DNA of 64,000 nt from Eurosta solidaginis (taxonomy: Eukaryota; Arthropoda; Insecta; Diptera; Tephritidae), in the NCBI RefSeq assembly GCF_040869045.1, contig NC_090322.1, forward strand, positions 277,228,662-277,292,661. The letters run 5' to 3'. Numbering within the stretch: position 1 is the first letter of the stretch; every line of letters begins with the position of its first letter. Under the pieces are notes generated by a model, which was given only the letters and a program-made list of their open reading frames with translations, had not been told where the DNA came from and did no database searches. Made by a program: the position numbers and the translations under genes. Positions 33,323 to 44,245 of this stretch are shown here, one piece after another.

Positions 33323-36300
33323 AGTGGCGTCGAGCGAACTCCTCCTAACCCTTGAGGAGGGTTCGTTTGACGTGGCGCTGATCCAGGAGCCGTGGCTCTC
33401 ATCGGGAGGAAAGGTTTCTGGACTTAGCGCGCGCGGGTTTGGCGTTTACTACGCACAAACGGAAGGACGGGTGCGAGCTGTAGTAATGGTAAGGAAACAG
33501 CTGCATTCATATATGCTGCCTAATTACACCACCGAGGATCTCGTAGCGGTGGCCGTTGAGCAAAAGAATAAGCAGGCATTTATCCTGGCGTCCTGCTACA
33601 TGGCCCATGCTGCGGAGGTTCCACCGATGGAGTGCAAAAGGCTAGTACAGGAGGAAGGGCGCAAAGGGCGGTTGGTCATAGGCGCAGATGCAAATGCGCA
33701 CCACAATGCGTGGGGAGGAGCAGATACGAACGAGAGAGGCGAATCTCTATTTTGTTACATCCTGCAAACCAATTTGCAGATAGCCAACAGGGGAAATGTT
33801 CCTACATACATTGGTCCAACATCCAGCAATGTTCTGGATATTACATTGAGCTCCGAGCGTGATATATCAAGGTATGATTGGATGGTTCTCGATAGACCAT
33901 CCTTCTCCGACCATGCGTATATAAGCTTCAGCATCCCACTAAAGAGGGTAGAGAAGGGAGGAACCTTTAGAAACCCTAGGGCAACGAATTGGACTAAATT
34001 CCAGAAACATGTAGAAACGAAACTGGGACAACCCAAAGAGGTTGCTAATGTAGAGGAACTGGAGGAGTCGAATGAATTCCTAACAAGGACGCTTATGACT
34101 GCGTATAACAAAGCTTGCCCTCTAAGAAGATTCAGAGGAAAAACAAAGCCGCCATGGTGGAGCAATGAGCTGAGTCTTCTAAGAAGACAGGTAAAAGAAA
34201 TGTTTAAACTCGCAAAGACCGCGGAAAGCGCAGCGTGTCAGGACGAGTACAGGGATCTACTGAGGATCTACAAGCGTGAAATTACCAGGGCGAAGAGAAA
34301 CTCATGGAAAAGTTTCTGTACGGACATAGAGTGCTCCAGTGAAACAGCACGGTTGAAAAAAGTCCTAGCAAAGGGAAACATAGCCCAGGGACTAATAAAG
34401 AAAGAGAACGGGGAATGGTCACGTGATAGTGAGGAATCCCTTGAGGTGCTTCTCGATACACATTTCCCATCGGGAGACGGTTTAGAAGAACCAGCAGACA
34501 TCACTCACACTTCGATCACGGAGCTAGTGGTGCCGGGCTTGGTGACCGATACCAAGATCGAGTGGGCAGTGAAGACGTTTTCTAAGTTTAAATCGCCGGG
34601 CCCAGATGGTATATTCCCGGCCATGCTACAAGTCTCAAGTAGGGCGGTCGTGGAATGGCTTAAAATAATATTCGATGGGTGCATAAGACTGAATCATGTA
34701 CCGTACTCTTGGAGAACTGCTCGTGTAGCTTTTCTACCAAAGGCGGGGAAGATCGGTCACGTGTATCCCAAAGACTATAGACCCATTAGCTTAACATCAT
34801 TTCTGCTCAAAACCTTTGAGAGGCTGATAGATGTGTACATAAAGTCCAACGTGGATGAAAAGCTGCTCTCCACAACACAGCATGCGTACACCAAAGGCAA
34901 GTCGGTAGACACCGCATTGCATAGGGTGGTAATAAGCATAGAGAAATCCCTGGAATATAAGGAGTATGCTCTAGGAGTCTTCTTGGACATTGCCGGGGCT
35001 TTCAATAATGTTGCAAAATGGGCGATTATGGATGGTCTTAATTACATTAAAGTACATCCTGCCTTAATCAGATGGATCGGCTGCATGTTAAATTGCAGGA
35101 AGATTACATCACAATGGGGATTGTACGAGGCCACGAAATCAGTGGACAGGGGCACGCCGCAGGGAGGGGTGCTATCACCTCTGCTGTGGACACTGGTCAT
35201 CAACCAACTGCTCAGGCAATTCGATGAGGGACCCGTAAAACTTACGGCTTACGCAGATGACGTTGCAATTGTCATAAGTGGAAAATGCCTTCCAACGATT
35301 AGTTCTTTGATGGATCGGGCGCTTCGGGATATTCATACCTGGGCATCTAATGTCGGGCTGAAAGTCAATGCGGAGAAGACGGATATGGTCTTGTTTACAA
35401 AGAGGTACAAGGTCCCAAATTGGACCAGGCCTAAGTTAGGAGCGGTGACCTTACAGGAGAAACCTTGCACAAAATATCTAGGAATCATCCTAGACAGTAA
35501 GCTGTCATGGAAGCTCAACGTGGAGGAGAGGGTCAAGAAGGCCTCAACGGCACTCTATGCATGTAAAAGAATGCTGGGGTGTACGTGGGGCCTATCGCCC
35601 TCTCTTTATCATTGGGTTTTTACAGCGATTGTAAGCCCTATTCTATACTATGGAGTTCTTGTTTGGTGGAAAGCCACACAAAAAACAACATACCTCAAAA
35701 AATTAGAGGGGGTATGCAGACTATCGATGCTTTGCATTACGGGAGCACTGAAAACAACCCCGACGGCTGCACTGTATGCCATTCTGTACATTCCACCTGT
35801 AGACCTGGTAGCAAAGAACAAAGCGTTAACGACCGCAACCAGGCTCGATGCTTCGGGGCAGCTTGAGCGCCGACCATATGGCCATAGTAGTATAGCGTCC
35901 TCAGTCACAAGACGAACAGACTACATGATTCCCTACCTGCACTTTGAGGGAGATCTTAAGGCCACAATAGAGGTGGACGGTTGGCGCAAGGGTGCGCAAA
36001 TGGCGGACGAGCCGATACATGTGTACACCGATGGTTCCAAAATAGTGGAAGGAGTAGGGTCTGCGGTATACTGCGCTGATCCGGAATTAAGCAGATCCTA
36101 CAGGCTGCCGGATTACTGTAGCGTTTTCCAAGCGGAAATATTAGCCGTAACCAAAGCAGTAGAAACCCTGGAAGAGAATAGCTTAAGCTGCAACCGTGTT
36201 AACTTTTATATTGACAGTCAAGCAGCAATTAAGGCAATAATCTCGCATAGCACAGCATCTAAATGCGTGTTAGAGTGTAAGCAGTCTCTGGAGAGAATCG

Positions 36301-36863
36301 GGACAGGGAGAAGCATACATCTATATTGGGTCCCAGGGCATATGGGAATAGATGGGAATGAAAAAGCGGACGAATTAGCTAAAAAGGGCGCATCCCTTGA
36401 AGCTTGCTCCGTAGACGTCCCAATTAGATTGGGCGAGATTAAGCGAAGGCAAGAGGTGCACATGATCGACCAAGCAGAAAAGGCGTGGGTTCAAGCGCGG
36501 GGCTGTAAAGTGTCGAAGATTATGTGTAGGTCTTACAACCTTATACTAACACAGTTGCTTCTATCATTAAAAAGAGAGGACTGTAGACTCATGACGGGTA
36601 TTCTGACTGGACACTGCCTTCTGGCGTCACATGCCTTTAAATTAGGCTTGGTCAGTGATAGCAGGTGTAGGAAGTGCGGGTTGGAGGAGGAAACGATCGA
36701 GCACGTTCTGTGCTCGTGCCCTGCACTTGCCAGGCTAAGACTCCAGCTATTAGGAGTGATACAGCTGTCAGATCTGGAAGCGGCAAGTGGCTTGAGTCCT
36801 GGGAAGCTTCTAGTATTTGCCAAGAGGACGGAGTTATTTTATAACATAGGTCCTGGTTTTTGA
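33282..36863 (+). CDS. LOA-type LINE ORF2: endonuclease, reverse transcriptase, RNase H
   Basis: 1193 aa, no stop. Endonuclease about 1-220 (LQINLQHSK, ALIQEPWL, GADANAHHNAWGG, SDHAYISF). Reverse transcriptase about 410-720 (DYRPISLTSFLLKTFERL, VFLDIAGAFNNV, GTPQGGVLSPLLW, YADDVAIV at about residue 655). RNase H about 905-1045 with the D-E-D-D set visible (YTDGSK, QAEILAV, YIDSQAAI, WVPGHMGIDGNEKADELA). A C-terminal CCHC-like finger (CRKCGLEEETIEHVLCSC) follows. It starts inside ORF1 in the +1 frame, so translation needs re-initiation or frameshifting. All catalytic residues I can check are present; the element may still be able to move. Confidence 0.93.
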   Translation: MVLRVLQINLQHSKVASSELLLTLEEGSFDVALIQEPWLSSGGKVSGLSARGFGVYYAQTEGRVRAVVMVRKQLHSYMLPNYTTEDLVAVAVEQKNKQAFILASCYMAHAAEVPPMECKRLVQEEGRKGRLVIGADANAHHNAWGGADTNERGESLFCYILQTNLQIANRGNVPTYIGPTSSNVLDITLSSERDISRYDWMVLDRPSFSDHAYISFSIPLKRVEKGGTFRNPRATNWTKFQKHVETKLGQPKEVANVEELEESNEFLTRTLMTAYNKACPLRRFRGKTKPPWWSNELSLLRRQVKEMFKLAKTAESAACQDEYRDLLRIYKREITRAKRNSWKSFCTDIECSSETARLKKVLAKGNIAQGLIKKENGEWSRDSEESLEVLLDTHFPSGDGLEEPADITHTSITELVVPGLVTDTKIEWAVKTFSKFKSPGPDGIFPAMLQVSSRAVVEWLKIIFDGCIRLNHVPYSWRTARVAFLPKAGKIGHVYPKDYRPISLTSFLLKTFERLIDVYIKSNVDEKLLSTTQHAYTKGKSVDTALHRVVISIEKSLEYKEYALGVFLDIAGAFNNVAKWAIMDGLNYIKVHPALIRWIGCMLNCRKITSQWGLYEATKSVDRGTPQGGVLSPLLWTLVINQLLRQFDEGPVKLTAYADDVAIVISGKCLPTISSLMDRALRDIHTWASNVGLKVNAEKTDMVLFTKRYKVPNWTRPKLGAVTLQEKPCTKYLGIILDSKLSWKLNVEERVKKASTALYACKRMLGCTWGLSPSLYHWVFTAIVSPILYYGVLVWWKATQKTTYLKKLEGVCRLSMLCITGALKTTPTAALYAILYIPPVDLVAKNKALTTATRLDASGQLERRPYGHSSIASSVTRRTDYMIPYLHFEGDLKATIEVDGWRKGAQMADEPIHVYTDGSKIVEGVGSAVYCADPELSRSYRLPDYCSVFQAEILAVTKAVETLEENSLSCNRVNFYIDSQAAIKAIISHSTASKCVLECKQSLERIGTGRSIHLYWVPGHMGIDGNEKADELAKKGASLEACSVDVPIRLGEIKRRQEVHMIDQAEKAWVQARGCKVSKIMCRSYNLILTQLLLSLKREDCRLMTGILTGHCLLASHAFKLGLVSDSRCRKCGLEEETIEHVLCSCPALARLRLQLLGVIQLSDLEAASGLSPGKLLVFAKRTELFYNIGPGF

Positions 36864-36978
36864 TAGGGTTTTTCAGTTTGGTCGTTAAAACAAACTTCTG
36901 GTAACACTACGGACTCGATCGGTCTATGTGGGGTCCTCACGGACCGGCCAGTTCAACCTACCTACCTAAGATTTATCT

Positions 36979-37429
36979 TTCGATTTCTATATAGTCTTAT
37001 TAAAAAAATAATCAGACAGTTTAACAACTGAAGTTAGCTAAAATTGAGTTTCTCGAAGCCGACCACTATTTATGTACTATGTATTTTGAGACTATGCAAT
37101 TTTGTCGCGTTCGCGATTCACTTTCACTTTTGTCGAGTTTCAGAACGCGATATTAGATCCTCCAACGCGCACGCGAATTTGAACTTTATGCAGGGGTAAT
37201 AAATTAGAAATTGACTCCATTTTATTTAGAAAACGTTTGTATGGGAAATAGAAATATGCTGTTTTGAGTATTTTCCCGGCAAGTATTCGAATTTTTCTCA
37301 CCTTTTAAACCTTCCCTAGACCTCCACGAATAATTCAAGACCAAGATAAGATAAATCCGTTCAGCCGATCTCGAGTTTTAGCGAGACTAACGAACAGCAA
37401 TTCATTTTTATATATATATATATGGAAGA
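36979..37429 (-). mobile_element. Helitron 5' non-coding end
   Basis: Part of the 26342-37429 Helitron beyond the LINE. On the minus strand it runs from TCTTCCATATAT through GAATTGCTGTTCGTTAGTCT, GAACGGATTTATC-type and GTCTTGAATTATTCGTGGAG words. I recall these from insect Helitron 5' ends. No coding. Confidence 0.7.
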
Positions 37430-37739
37430 TTGTAAATAGAAAACAGAATTTAATTTTATTTCAATGTACGAACATCGTTCATTTCCTTAATTCAGAAAGT
37501 TAATGTTTTATTATTGCCAGTTTTAAATTTATATTATTAGGAAAATGCCGAAAGTTAAATGTTTTAATCCGTTTGATTTGTCTCCGCACCCAAACACCAA
37601 AAACTACGGGACTCTGGGAAAGTACAAAAAAAAACATGTAAGGAAGGTTGAGTTCGGGTGTAACCGAACATTACATACTCAGTTGAGAGCTATGGTGACA
37701 AAATAAGGGAAAATCACCATGTAGGAAAATGAACCTAGG

Positions 37740-38646
37740 GTAACCCTGGAATGTGTTTGTATGACATGTGTATCAAATGGAAAGTATTAAAGAGTATTTT
37801 AAGAGGGAGTAGGCCATAGTTCTATGGGTGGACGCCATTTAGGAATATCGCCATAAAGGTGGACCAGGGCTGACTCTAGAATTTGTTTGTACGATATGGG
37901 TATCAAATGAAAGGTGTTAATGAGTATTTTAAAAGGGAGTGGGCCTAAGTTCTATAGGTTGACGCCTTTTCGAGATATCGTCATAAAGGTGGACCAGGGG
38001 TGACTCTACAATTTGTTTGTACGATATGGGTATCAAATGAAAGGTGTTAATGAGTATTTTAAAAGGGGGTAGGCCTTAGTTCGATAGGTGGACGCCTTTT
38101 CGAGATATCGCCATAAAGGTGGACCAGGGGTGACTCTAGAACTTGTTTATACGATATGAAAGGTGCTAATGAGTATTTTAAAAGGGCGTGGGCCTTAGTT
38201 CTATAGGTGGACGCCTTTTCGAGATATCGCCATAAAGGTGGACCAGGGGTGACTCTAGAATTTGTTTGTACGATATGGGTATCAAATTAAAGGTGTTAAT
38301 GAGTATTTTAAAAGGGCGTGGGCCTTAGTTCTACAGGCGGACGCCTTTTCAAGATATCGCCATAAAGGTGGACCAGGGGTGACTCTAGAATGTGTTTGTA
38401 CGATATGGGTATCAAATGAAAGGTGTTAATGAGTATTTTTAAAGGGCGTGGGCCTTAGTTCTATAGGTGGACGCCTTTTCGAGATATCGCCATAAAGGTG
38501 GACCAGGGGTGACTCTAGAATGTGTTTGTACGATATGGGTATCAAATGAAAGGTGTTAATGAGTATTTTTAAAGGACGTGGGCCTTAGTTCTATAGGTGG
38601 ACGCCTTTTCGAGATATCGCCATAAAGGTGGACCAGGGGTGACTCT
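37740..38646 (+). repeat. 130-bp tandem array, left block
   Basis: Seven units with starts spaced 130 bp (37872, 38002, 38132, 38251, 38381, 38511, 38641; one is 119 bp). The conserved core is GATATCGCCATAAAGGTGGA. Confidence 0.92.
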
Positions 38647-38825
38647 GTTGTTGTTGTTGTTGTAGCAGTGCTTCGCCCCACCTAACAGCCGCGACCGATC
38701 ACAAATTGTCATCAATATCCTCTAACGGGAGTCCAAGGAAACTTGCTGTTTCCACAGGGGTGGACCATAAGGAAAGGGGTGTTAGAGGCGTTGGTTCCAC
38801 ATTACAATTAAAGAGATGGTTGGTG

Positions 38826-41800
38826 TCATGTGGGGACACATTGCAAGAAGCATACATTTTGTATGTCGGGGTTGATTCTGGGTAGGTAAGATTTTAACCT
38901 GTTACAGTATCCAGAACGAAGTTGAGCAAGAGTGACACGCGTTTCCCTGGGGAGTATGCGTTCCTCTTCCGCGAGTTTTGGATACTTTTCTTTGAGTACT
39001 GGATTCACCGGGCAATTCCCGGCATGAAGGTCCGACGCCTGTTTGTGGAGTTCACCAAGGACCTGCTTGTTTTTTTTCGCTTCATACGGCTGGGTTCTCA
39101 GGTGCCATATTTCCTCAAAATGCTTACGGAGATGACTCCTTAAGCCCCTAGGCGGTGCTGGTTAATCAATCAGATGTCTGTTGGGATGCTGAGGTTTCTG
39201 GGTATTCAACAGGAACTGTTTGGTCAGCATCTCATTTCTCTCCCTGATGGGGAGTATTCTCGCCTCATTATGCAGATGGTGTTCTGGGGACATAAGAAGA
39301 CAGCCCGTGGCAATTCTGAGAGCAGTATTATGGCAGGCCTGTAGCTTCTTCCAGTGGGTAATTTTTAGGCTTGGCGACCATATGGGTGACACGTAGCACG
39401 TAATCGGCTGGCTAATTGCTTTGTATGTAGTCATGAGCGTTTCTTTATCTTTTCCCCAGGTACTGTCAGCGAGGGATTTGAAGATTTTGTTACGGCTCTG
39501 AACTCTCGGAACAATTGTGGCTGCGTGCTCACCAAAATGTAGATCCTGATCAAACGTCACACACAAGATTTTGGGGTGTAGGACAGTCGGTAGCGTAGTG
39601 CCATCGACGTGGATGTTCAAAATGGTCGACATTTGGGACGTCCATGTTGTAAATAAGGTCGCGGAAGATTTAGTCGGTGATAATGCCAGGTTTCGCGAGG
39701 CGAAAAAACTGGAGAGATCAGGAAGGTAGCCGTTTATTTTATTGCATAGCTCATCGATCTGTGGGCCTGGGCCTGTGGCCATTATTGTGCAGTCATCGGC
39801 GTAGGAAACGATTTTGACTCCTTCCGGTGGTGAAGGTAGCTTAGATATGTAGAAATTAAACAAAAGTGGGGATAGGACACCACCCTGTGGCACCCCTTGT
39901 TTAATTCTCCTTGGTTTTGATGTTTCGTTTCTAAATTGCACCGATGCTGCCGACCACCCAGATAATTTGCGGTCCACCTTTTAAGACATGGGGGAAGGGT
40001 TGACCCTTCCAGGTCTTGCAGTAATGAGCCATGGTTGACCGTATCAAAAGCTTTTGATAGGACTAGCGCTACGAGTACTGTTCTATGGTGGGGGTTTTGA
40101 TTTAAACCGCAATGTATCTGGGTGCTAATGGCATTTAGCGCGGTGGTAGTGCTATGGAGTTTTCTGAAGCCATGCTGATGAGAGGCTAGCTGCAAATTTG
40201 CTTGGAAATAAGGGAGCAAAAAGGCTTCAAGCGTCTTTGCTACTGGTGATAGGAGAGATATCGGACGATACGACTCTCCTATGTTAGCTGGTTTACCAGG
40301 CTTTAGTAGCGGGACCACCTTGGCCATTTTCCATTTCTCGGGTATGACAAAGGTGGAAAGAGACAGGTTGAAGACATGCGCTAAATATTTGAAACCCTCT
40401 TTCCCTAGGCTTTTAAGCATCGGCATGGCAATGCCGTCTGGGCCCACTGCTTTGGATGGTTTAGCGCGACCAATTGCGTCCTCAGCCTCTTTAGCGGTGA
40501 TGGTGATTGGTGACGCGCTGAATTTGTGTTTATGTGCGTGTCTGTTGGCCCTCCGTCTATCTTTGTCGACCGTAGAATGCATTATATATTGTCGGCAGAA
40601 AGCGCTCGCGCATTTTTTCGCATCCGACAGCACTTTGTCGCCAAAGGCGATGGAAACTTTGTCTTTGTGCTTAGTCGGATTCGATAGGAACTTTACGGTG
40701 GACCAAAGTTTACCCACACCGGTAGAGGTTACAACCTCTTAGGTGCTCCTCCCATTTCGCCCGCTTGTGTTCATCCACAAGCAATCTGATGCGTTGGTTT
40801 ATATTCCTTATTTGGGGGTCGCCTGGATCAAGCTGTCTTATAAGGTCACGTTCTCTCGCTAAGCTAGCGGCCTACGCCGGGAAGTGGGGCCGGATTTCGG
40901 GAATTCTCCCGGCGGGAATGAAACGTGCCGAGGCGGATTCAATGACCTTGCGGAAGGCACGCTCCCCTTGGCGGGCATCAGTCGGGATAGGGAGGGCAGC
41001 AAAAAGGTTGTCTGTATAAGATTTATATTCTTCCCACTTTCCTTTTTTGAAGTTTATGAAAGTGCGTCTTTCGGTGACGATGAAGTTGGCGGTACGCTCG
41101 AGCGAAATAATTATGGGCAGGTGGTCGGATGCCAATGTTACCATCGGCTGCCAGTTGACGCAGTTTACGAGTTCTGCGCTCACGATTTAGATATCTGGCG
41201 AACTGTGACAGCTTCCTACCATACGTGTGGGGGCGTCTCCGTGCAGAACGTCGTTTCTTCTATTTGATCCGCCAACATCTCACCCCTACTGTCCGCCCGC
41301 AAGTTTGAATGCCATAGATCCTGATGGGCATTGAAATCGTCTAAGATAATGCGATTGTTGCCAGTGAGTAAGGCTCTGATATTAGGGCGGTATCCACTGG
41401 GGCAACAGGTGGCAGGAGGGATGTAGATGTTGATGATTTCTAGGTTTGCATCGCCTGACCGGATAGATAGGCCTTGACGTTCTAAGACATTGTCCCTGCG
41501 GACGGGGGCAGGGGCTGATGCTCAGCATTGCTACCGACTCTACTACGAAGATAGTAGTTATGAGTGGTAGCATCTGTTTGAGTTGTTGACGCCGGGGGCG
41601 CGAGCAGCAGCGGGTACTTGTTGTGGCTTGCAGAGCAGCGGGGCGGCTGGAAGGTAGGGGGGAGGGGGGGGGGGGAGCTTAGGCGTAGACTACGGGACGC
41701 CCTTGGACGTGAACAGCAAGGAGCCACAAACGATTTATAAAAGTTACGTGGACGTCGGGTTTTTGGGGTCAAGCCCAGAACAACCTGTCCGATGCAACCA

Positions 41801-42060
41801 TCCCTTACACGAGACAGTGAACAGAGTATGACCGTCCTAAAAATATTCTTTTCCGGCAGATGCAGCAAAACCATTTCTCAGGACCGGGGTCAGGAGACGG
41901 ACCCGGATTGGATTCGATACCTTCCCGGAGCAAGAGAATATGGAGCAGTCCTGCTGCAAGGAGCTGCTGGGAGGATGACAATTTGTGGGAGGGACGCAAC
42001 AAATTAAATGGGGTTACACTGAAATGACAGGTCTTGGTCGGAAAAAATCCCGAGTCGCTC
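38826..42060 (-). pseudogene. LINE polyprotein: zinc finger, endonuclease, reverse transcriptase
   Basis: From the 5' side (right): a frame with LLLREGIESNPGP, then WFCCICRKRIF and a shifted continuation with more cysteines (a PHD/RING-like finger); a proline/serine-rich linker; an endonuclease piece (TLASDHLPIIISLE, about 41130); reverse transcriptase at 39782-40717 (ESYRPISLLSPVAKTLE, SKAFDTVNHGSL); then after a frameshift at 39162-39977 GVPQGGVLSPLLFNFYISKL and SYADDCTIM. The last piece, 38826-39008, has PRETRVTLAQLRSGYCNRL and a cysteine motif. No RNase H seen. At least four frameshifts make it inactive. Confidence 0.85.
41898..41921 (-). other. 2A-like (StopGo) motif GIESNPGP
   Basis: The peptide GIESNPGP with hydrophobic residues before it (LLHILLLRE) fits the D/G-x-E-x-NPGP pattern of 2A peptides, at which ribosomes release the chain and go on. 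Such motifs are known at the N-terminus of some non-LTR elements. Confidence 0.65.
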
Positions 42061-42087
42061 CGGTACATAGAACCGACTGCCTTGGGT

Positions 42088-42734
42088 GACTCTAGAATTT
42101 GTTTGTACGATATGGGTATCAAATGAAAGGTGTTAATGAATATTTTAAAAGGGAGTGGGCCTAAGTTCTATAGGTAGACGCCTTTTCGAGATATCGCCAT
42201 AAAGGTGGACCAGGGGCGACTCTAGAATTTGTTTGTACGATATGGGTATCAAATGAAAGGTGTTAAAGAGTATTTTAAACGGGCGTGGGCCCTATTTCTA
42301 TAGGTGGACGCCTTTTTGAGATATCGCCATAAAGGTGGACCAGGGGTGACACTAGAATTTGTTTGTACGTATGGGTGTCAAATGAAAGGTGTTAATGAGT
42401 ATTTTAAAAGGGCGTAGGGTTTAGTTCTATAGGTGGACGCCTTTTCGAGATATCGCCATAAAGGTGGACCAGGGGCGACTCTAGAATTTGTTTGTATGAT
42501 ATGGGTGTCAAATAAAAGGTGTTAATGAGTATTTTAAATGGGCGTGGGCCTTAGTTCTACAGGTGGACGCCTTTTCGATATATCGCCATAAGGGTGGATC
42601 AGGGGTGACTCTAGAATTTGTTTGTACGATATGGGTATCAAATTAAAGGTGTTAATGAGTATTTTAAAAGGAAGTGGTGGTAGTTGTATATGTGAAAGCG
42701 TTTTAGAGATATTGACCTAAATGTGGACCAGGGT
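42088..42734 (+). repeat. 130-bp tandem array, right block
   Basis: Five units (starts 42088, 42218, 42348, 42477, 42607), the last one degenerate. It continues the left block across the LINE. Confidence 0.92.
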
Positions 42735-44025
42735 GACCCAGAACATCATCTGTCGGGTACCGTTAATTTATTTATATATGTATTACCACGAACAGTATTC
42801 CTGCCAAGATTCCAAGGGCTTTTGATTTCGCCCTGCAGAACTTTTTCATTTTCTTCTACTTAATATGGTAGGTGTCACACCCATTTTGCAAAGTTTTTTC
42901 TAAAGTTATAGTTTGCGTCAATAAACCAATCAAATTACCGTTTCATCCTTTTTTTCGTATTTGGAATAGAATTATGGCATTTTTTCATTTTTCATAACTT
43001 TGGATATCGAAAAAGTGGGCGTGGTCATAGTCGGATTTCGGCAATTTTTTACACCAATACAAAATGAGTTCAGATAAGTACGTGAACTGAGTTTAGTAAA
43101 GATATATCGATTTTTGCTCAAGTTGTCGTGTTAACGGCCGAGCGGAGGACAGACGGTCGACTGTGTATAAAAACTGGGCGTGGCTTCAACCGATTTCGCC
43201 CTTTTTCACAGAAATGGGTTATCGTCCTAGAATCTAAGCCCCTACCAAATTTCACAAGGATTGGTAAATTTTTGTTCGATTTATGGCATTAAAAGTATCC
43301 TAAACAAATTAAAAGAAAAAGGGCGGAGCCACGCCCAGTTGAAATTTTCTTTTATTTTTGTATTTTATTGCACCATATCATTACTGGAGTCGAATGTTGA
43401 CATAATTTACTTATATACTGTAAGGATATTAAATTTTTTGTTAAAATTTTACTTTAAAAAAAAATGTTTTAAGTGGGCGTGATCGTTCTCCGATTTTGCT
43501 AATTTTTATTAAGCATACATATAGTAATAGGGGTAACGTTCCTGCCACATTTCATCATGATATCTTCAACGACTGACAAATTACAGCTTGCAAAACTTTT
43601 AAATTACCTTCTTTTAAAAGTGGGCGGTGCCACGCCCACTGTCCAAAATTTTACTAATTTTCTATTCTGCGTCATAAGTTCAACTCACTTACCAAGTTTC
43701 ATCGCTTTATCCGTCTTTGGTAAAGAATTATAGCACTTTTTCGGTTTTTCGAAATTTTAGATATCGAAAAAGTCGGCGTGGTTATAGTCCGATATCGTTC
43801 ATTTTAAATACCGATCTGAGATGAGTGCCCAGGAACCTACATACCAAATTTCATCAATATACCTCAAAATTTACTCAAGTTATCGTGTTAGCGGACAGAC
43901 GGACGGACGGACATGGCTCAATCAAATTTTTTTTCGATACTGATGATTTTGATATATGGAAGTCTATATCTATCTCGATTCCTTTATACCTGTACAACCA
44001 ACCGTTATCCAATCAAAGTTAATAT

Positions 44026-44245
44026 CAGGCATGCTTAACGAACGAAACGATATCATTTCGTTACGATAATCAACGTTAATAAACGAAACGAAGTCATTTC
44101 GTTTCGTTTATTAACGTTAAGAACGACAAATTAACGTTAATTTGACGATCTTAACGTTAATAAACGAAACGAAGTGACTTCGTTTCGTTTATTAACGTTG
44201 ATTATCGTAACGAAATGATATCGTTTCGTTCGTTAAGCATGCCTG
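44026..44245. mobile_element. 220-bp near-perfect palindrome, hAT-type foldback MITE
   Basis: Starts CAGGCATGCTTAACGAACG and ends with its inverted copy; the two halves differ at about three positions. Inside, shorter palindromes such as TTAACGTTAA and CGAAACGAAGTSAYTTCGTT are nested. GTTAATAT flanks both sides (44018-44025, 44246-44253), an 8-bp duplication in the otherwise known C4 sequence. Confidence 0.93.

Larger units (their letters stand above)
31349..36966 (+). mobile_element. Full-length LOA-type LINE with intact ORFs
   Basis: Bounded by a perfect target duplication, TAAGATTTATCT, at 31337-31348 and 36967-36978. It has a 5' leader, ORF1 (DUF4780-like) and ORF2 (endonuclease, reverse transcriptase, RNase H), the set typical of the LOA group. 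The 3' end CAACCTACCTACC has no long poly-A. Length 5.6 kb. It lies inside the Helitron 5' region, in the opposite orientation. Intact frames and duplication imply recent insertion. Confidence 0.92.
26342..37429 (-). mobile_element. Helitron with both ends, split by a LOA-type LINE
   Basis: On the minus strand the element starts TCTTCCATATATAT at 37429 (flanking base A) and ends in CTAG at 26342 (flanking base T). That gives A|TC...CTAG|T, the Helitron rule. Eleven bases before CTAG is a hairpin (GGCAG/CTGCC, 26353-26370). Removing the LINE and its target copy leaves about 5.46 kb. The coding region (26600-31183) holds a zinc finger, HUH-type Rep and Pif1-type helicase, with two introns. Only a few disabling changes are visible, so the copy is young but probably dead. 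Confidence 0.9.
38647..42083 (-). mobile_element. LINE with 2A-like motif, frameshifted
   Basis: Flanked by GGGTGACTCT at 38637-38646 and 42084-42093, a perfect 10-bp target duplication splitting the tandem array. The 3' end is (CAA)n on the minus strand (38647-38662). It carries a 5' region with a 2A-like motif and a zinc finger, then endonuclease and reverse transcriptase, all in broken frames. Placement near the jockey/I-type LINEs is tentative. Confidence 0.85.

Noticed and set aside
37740..42734. CRISPR-like array
   Set aside because: Units are 130-bp contiguous repeats without spacers, in a eukaryotic context.
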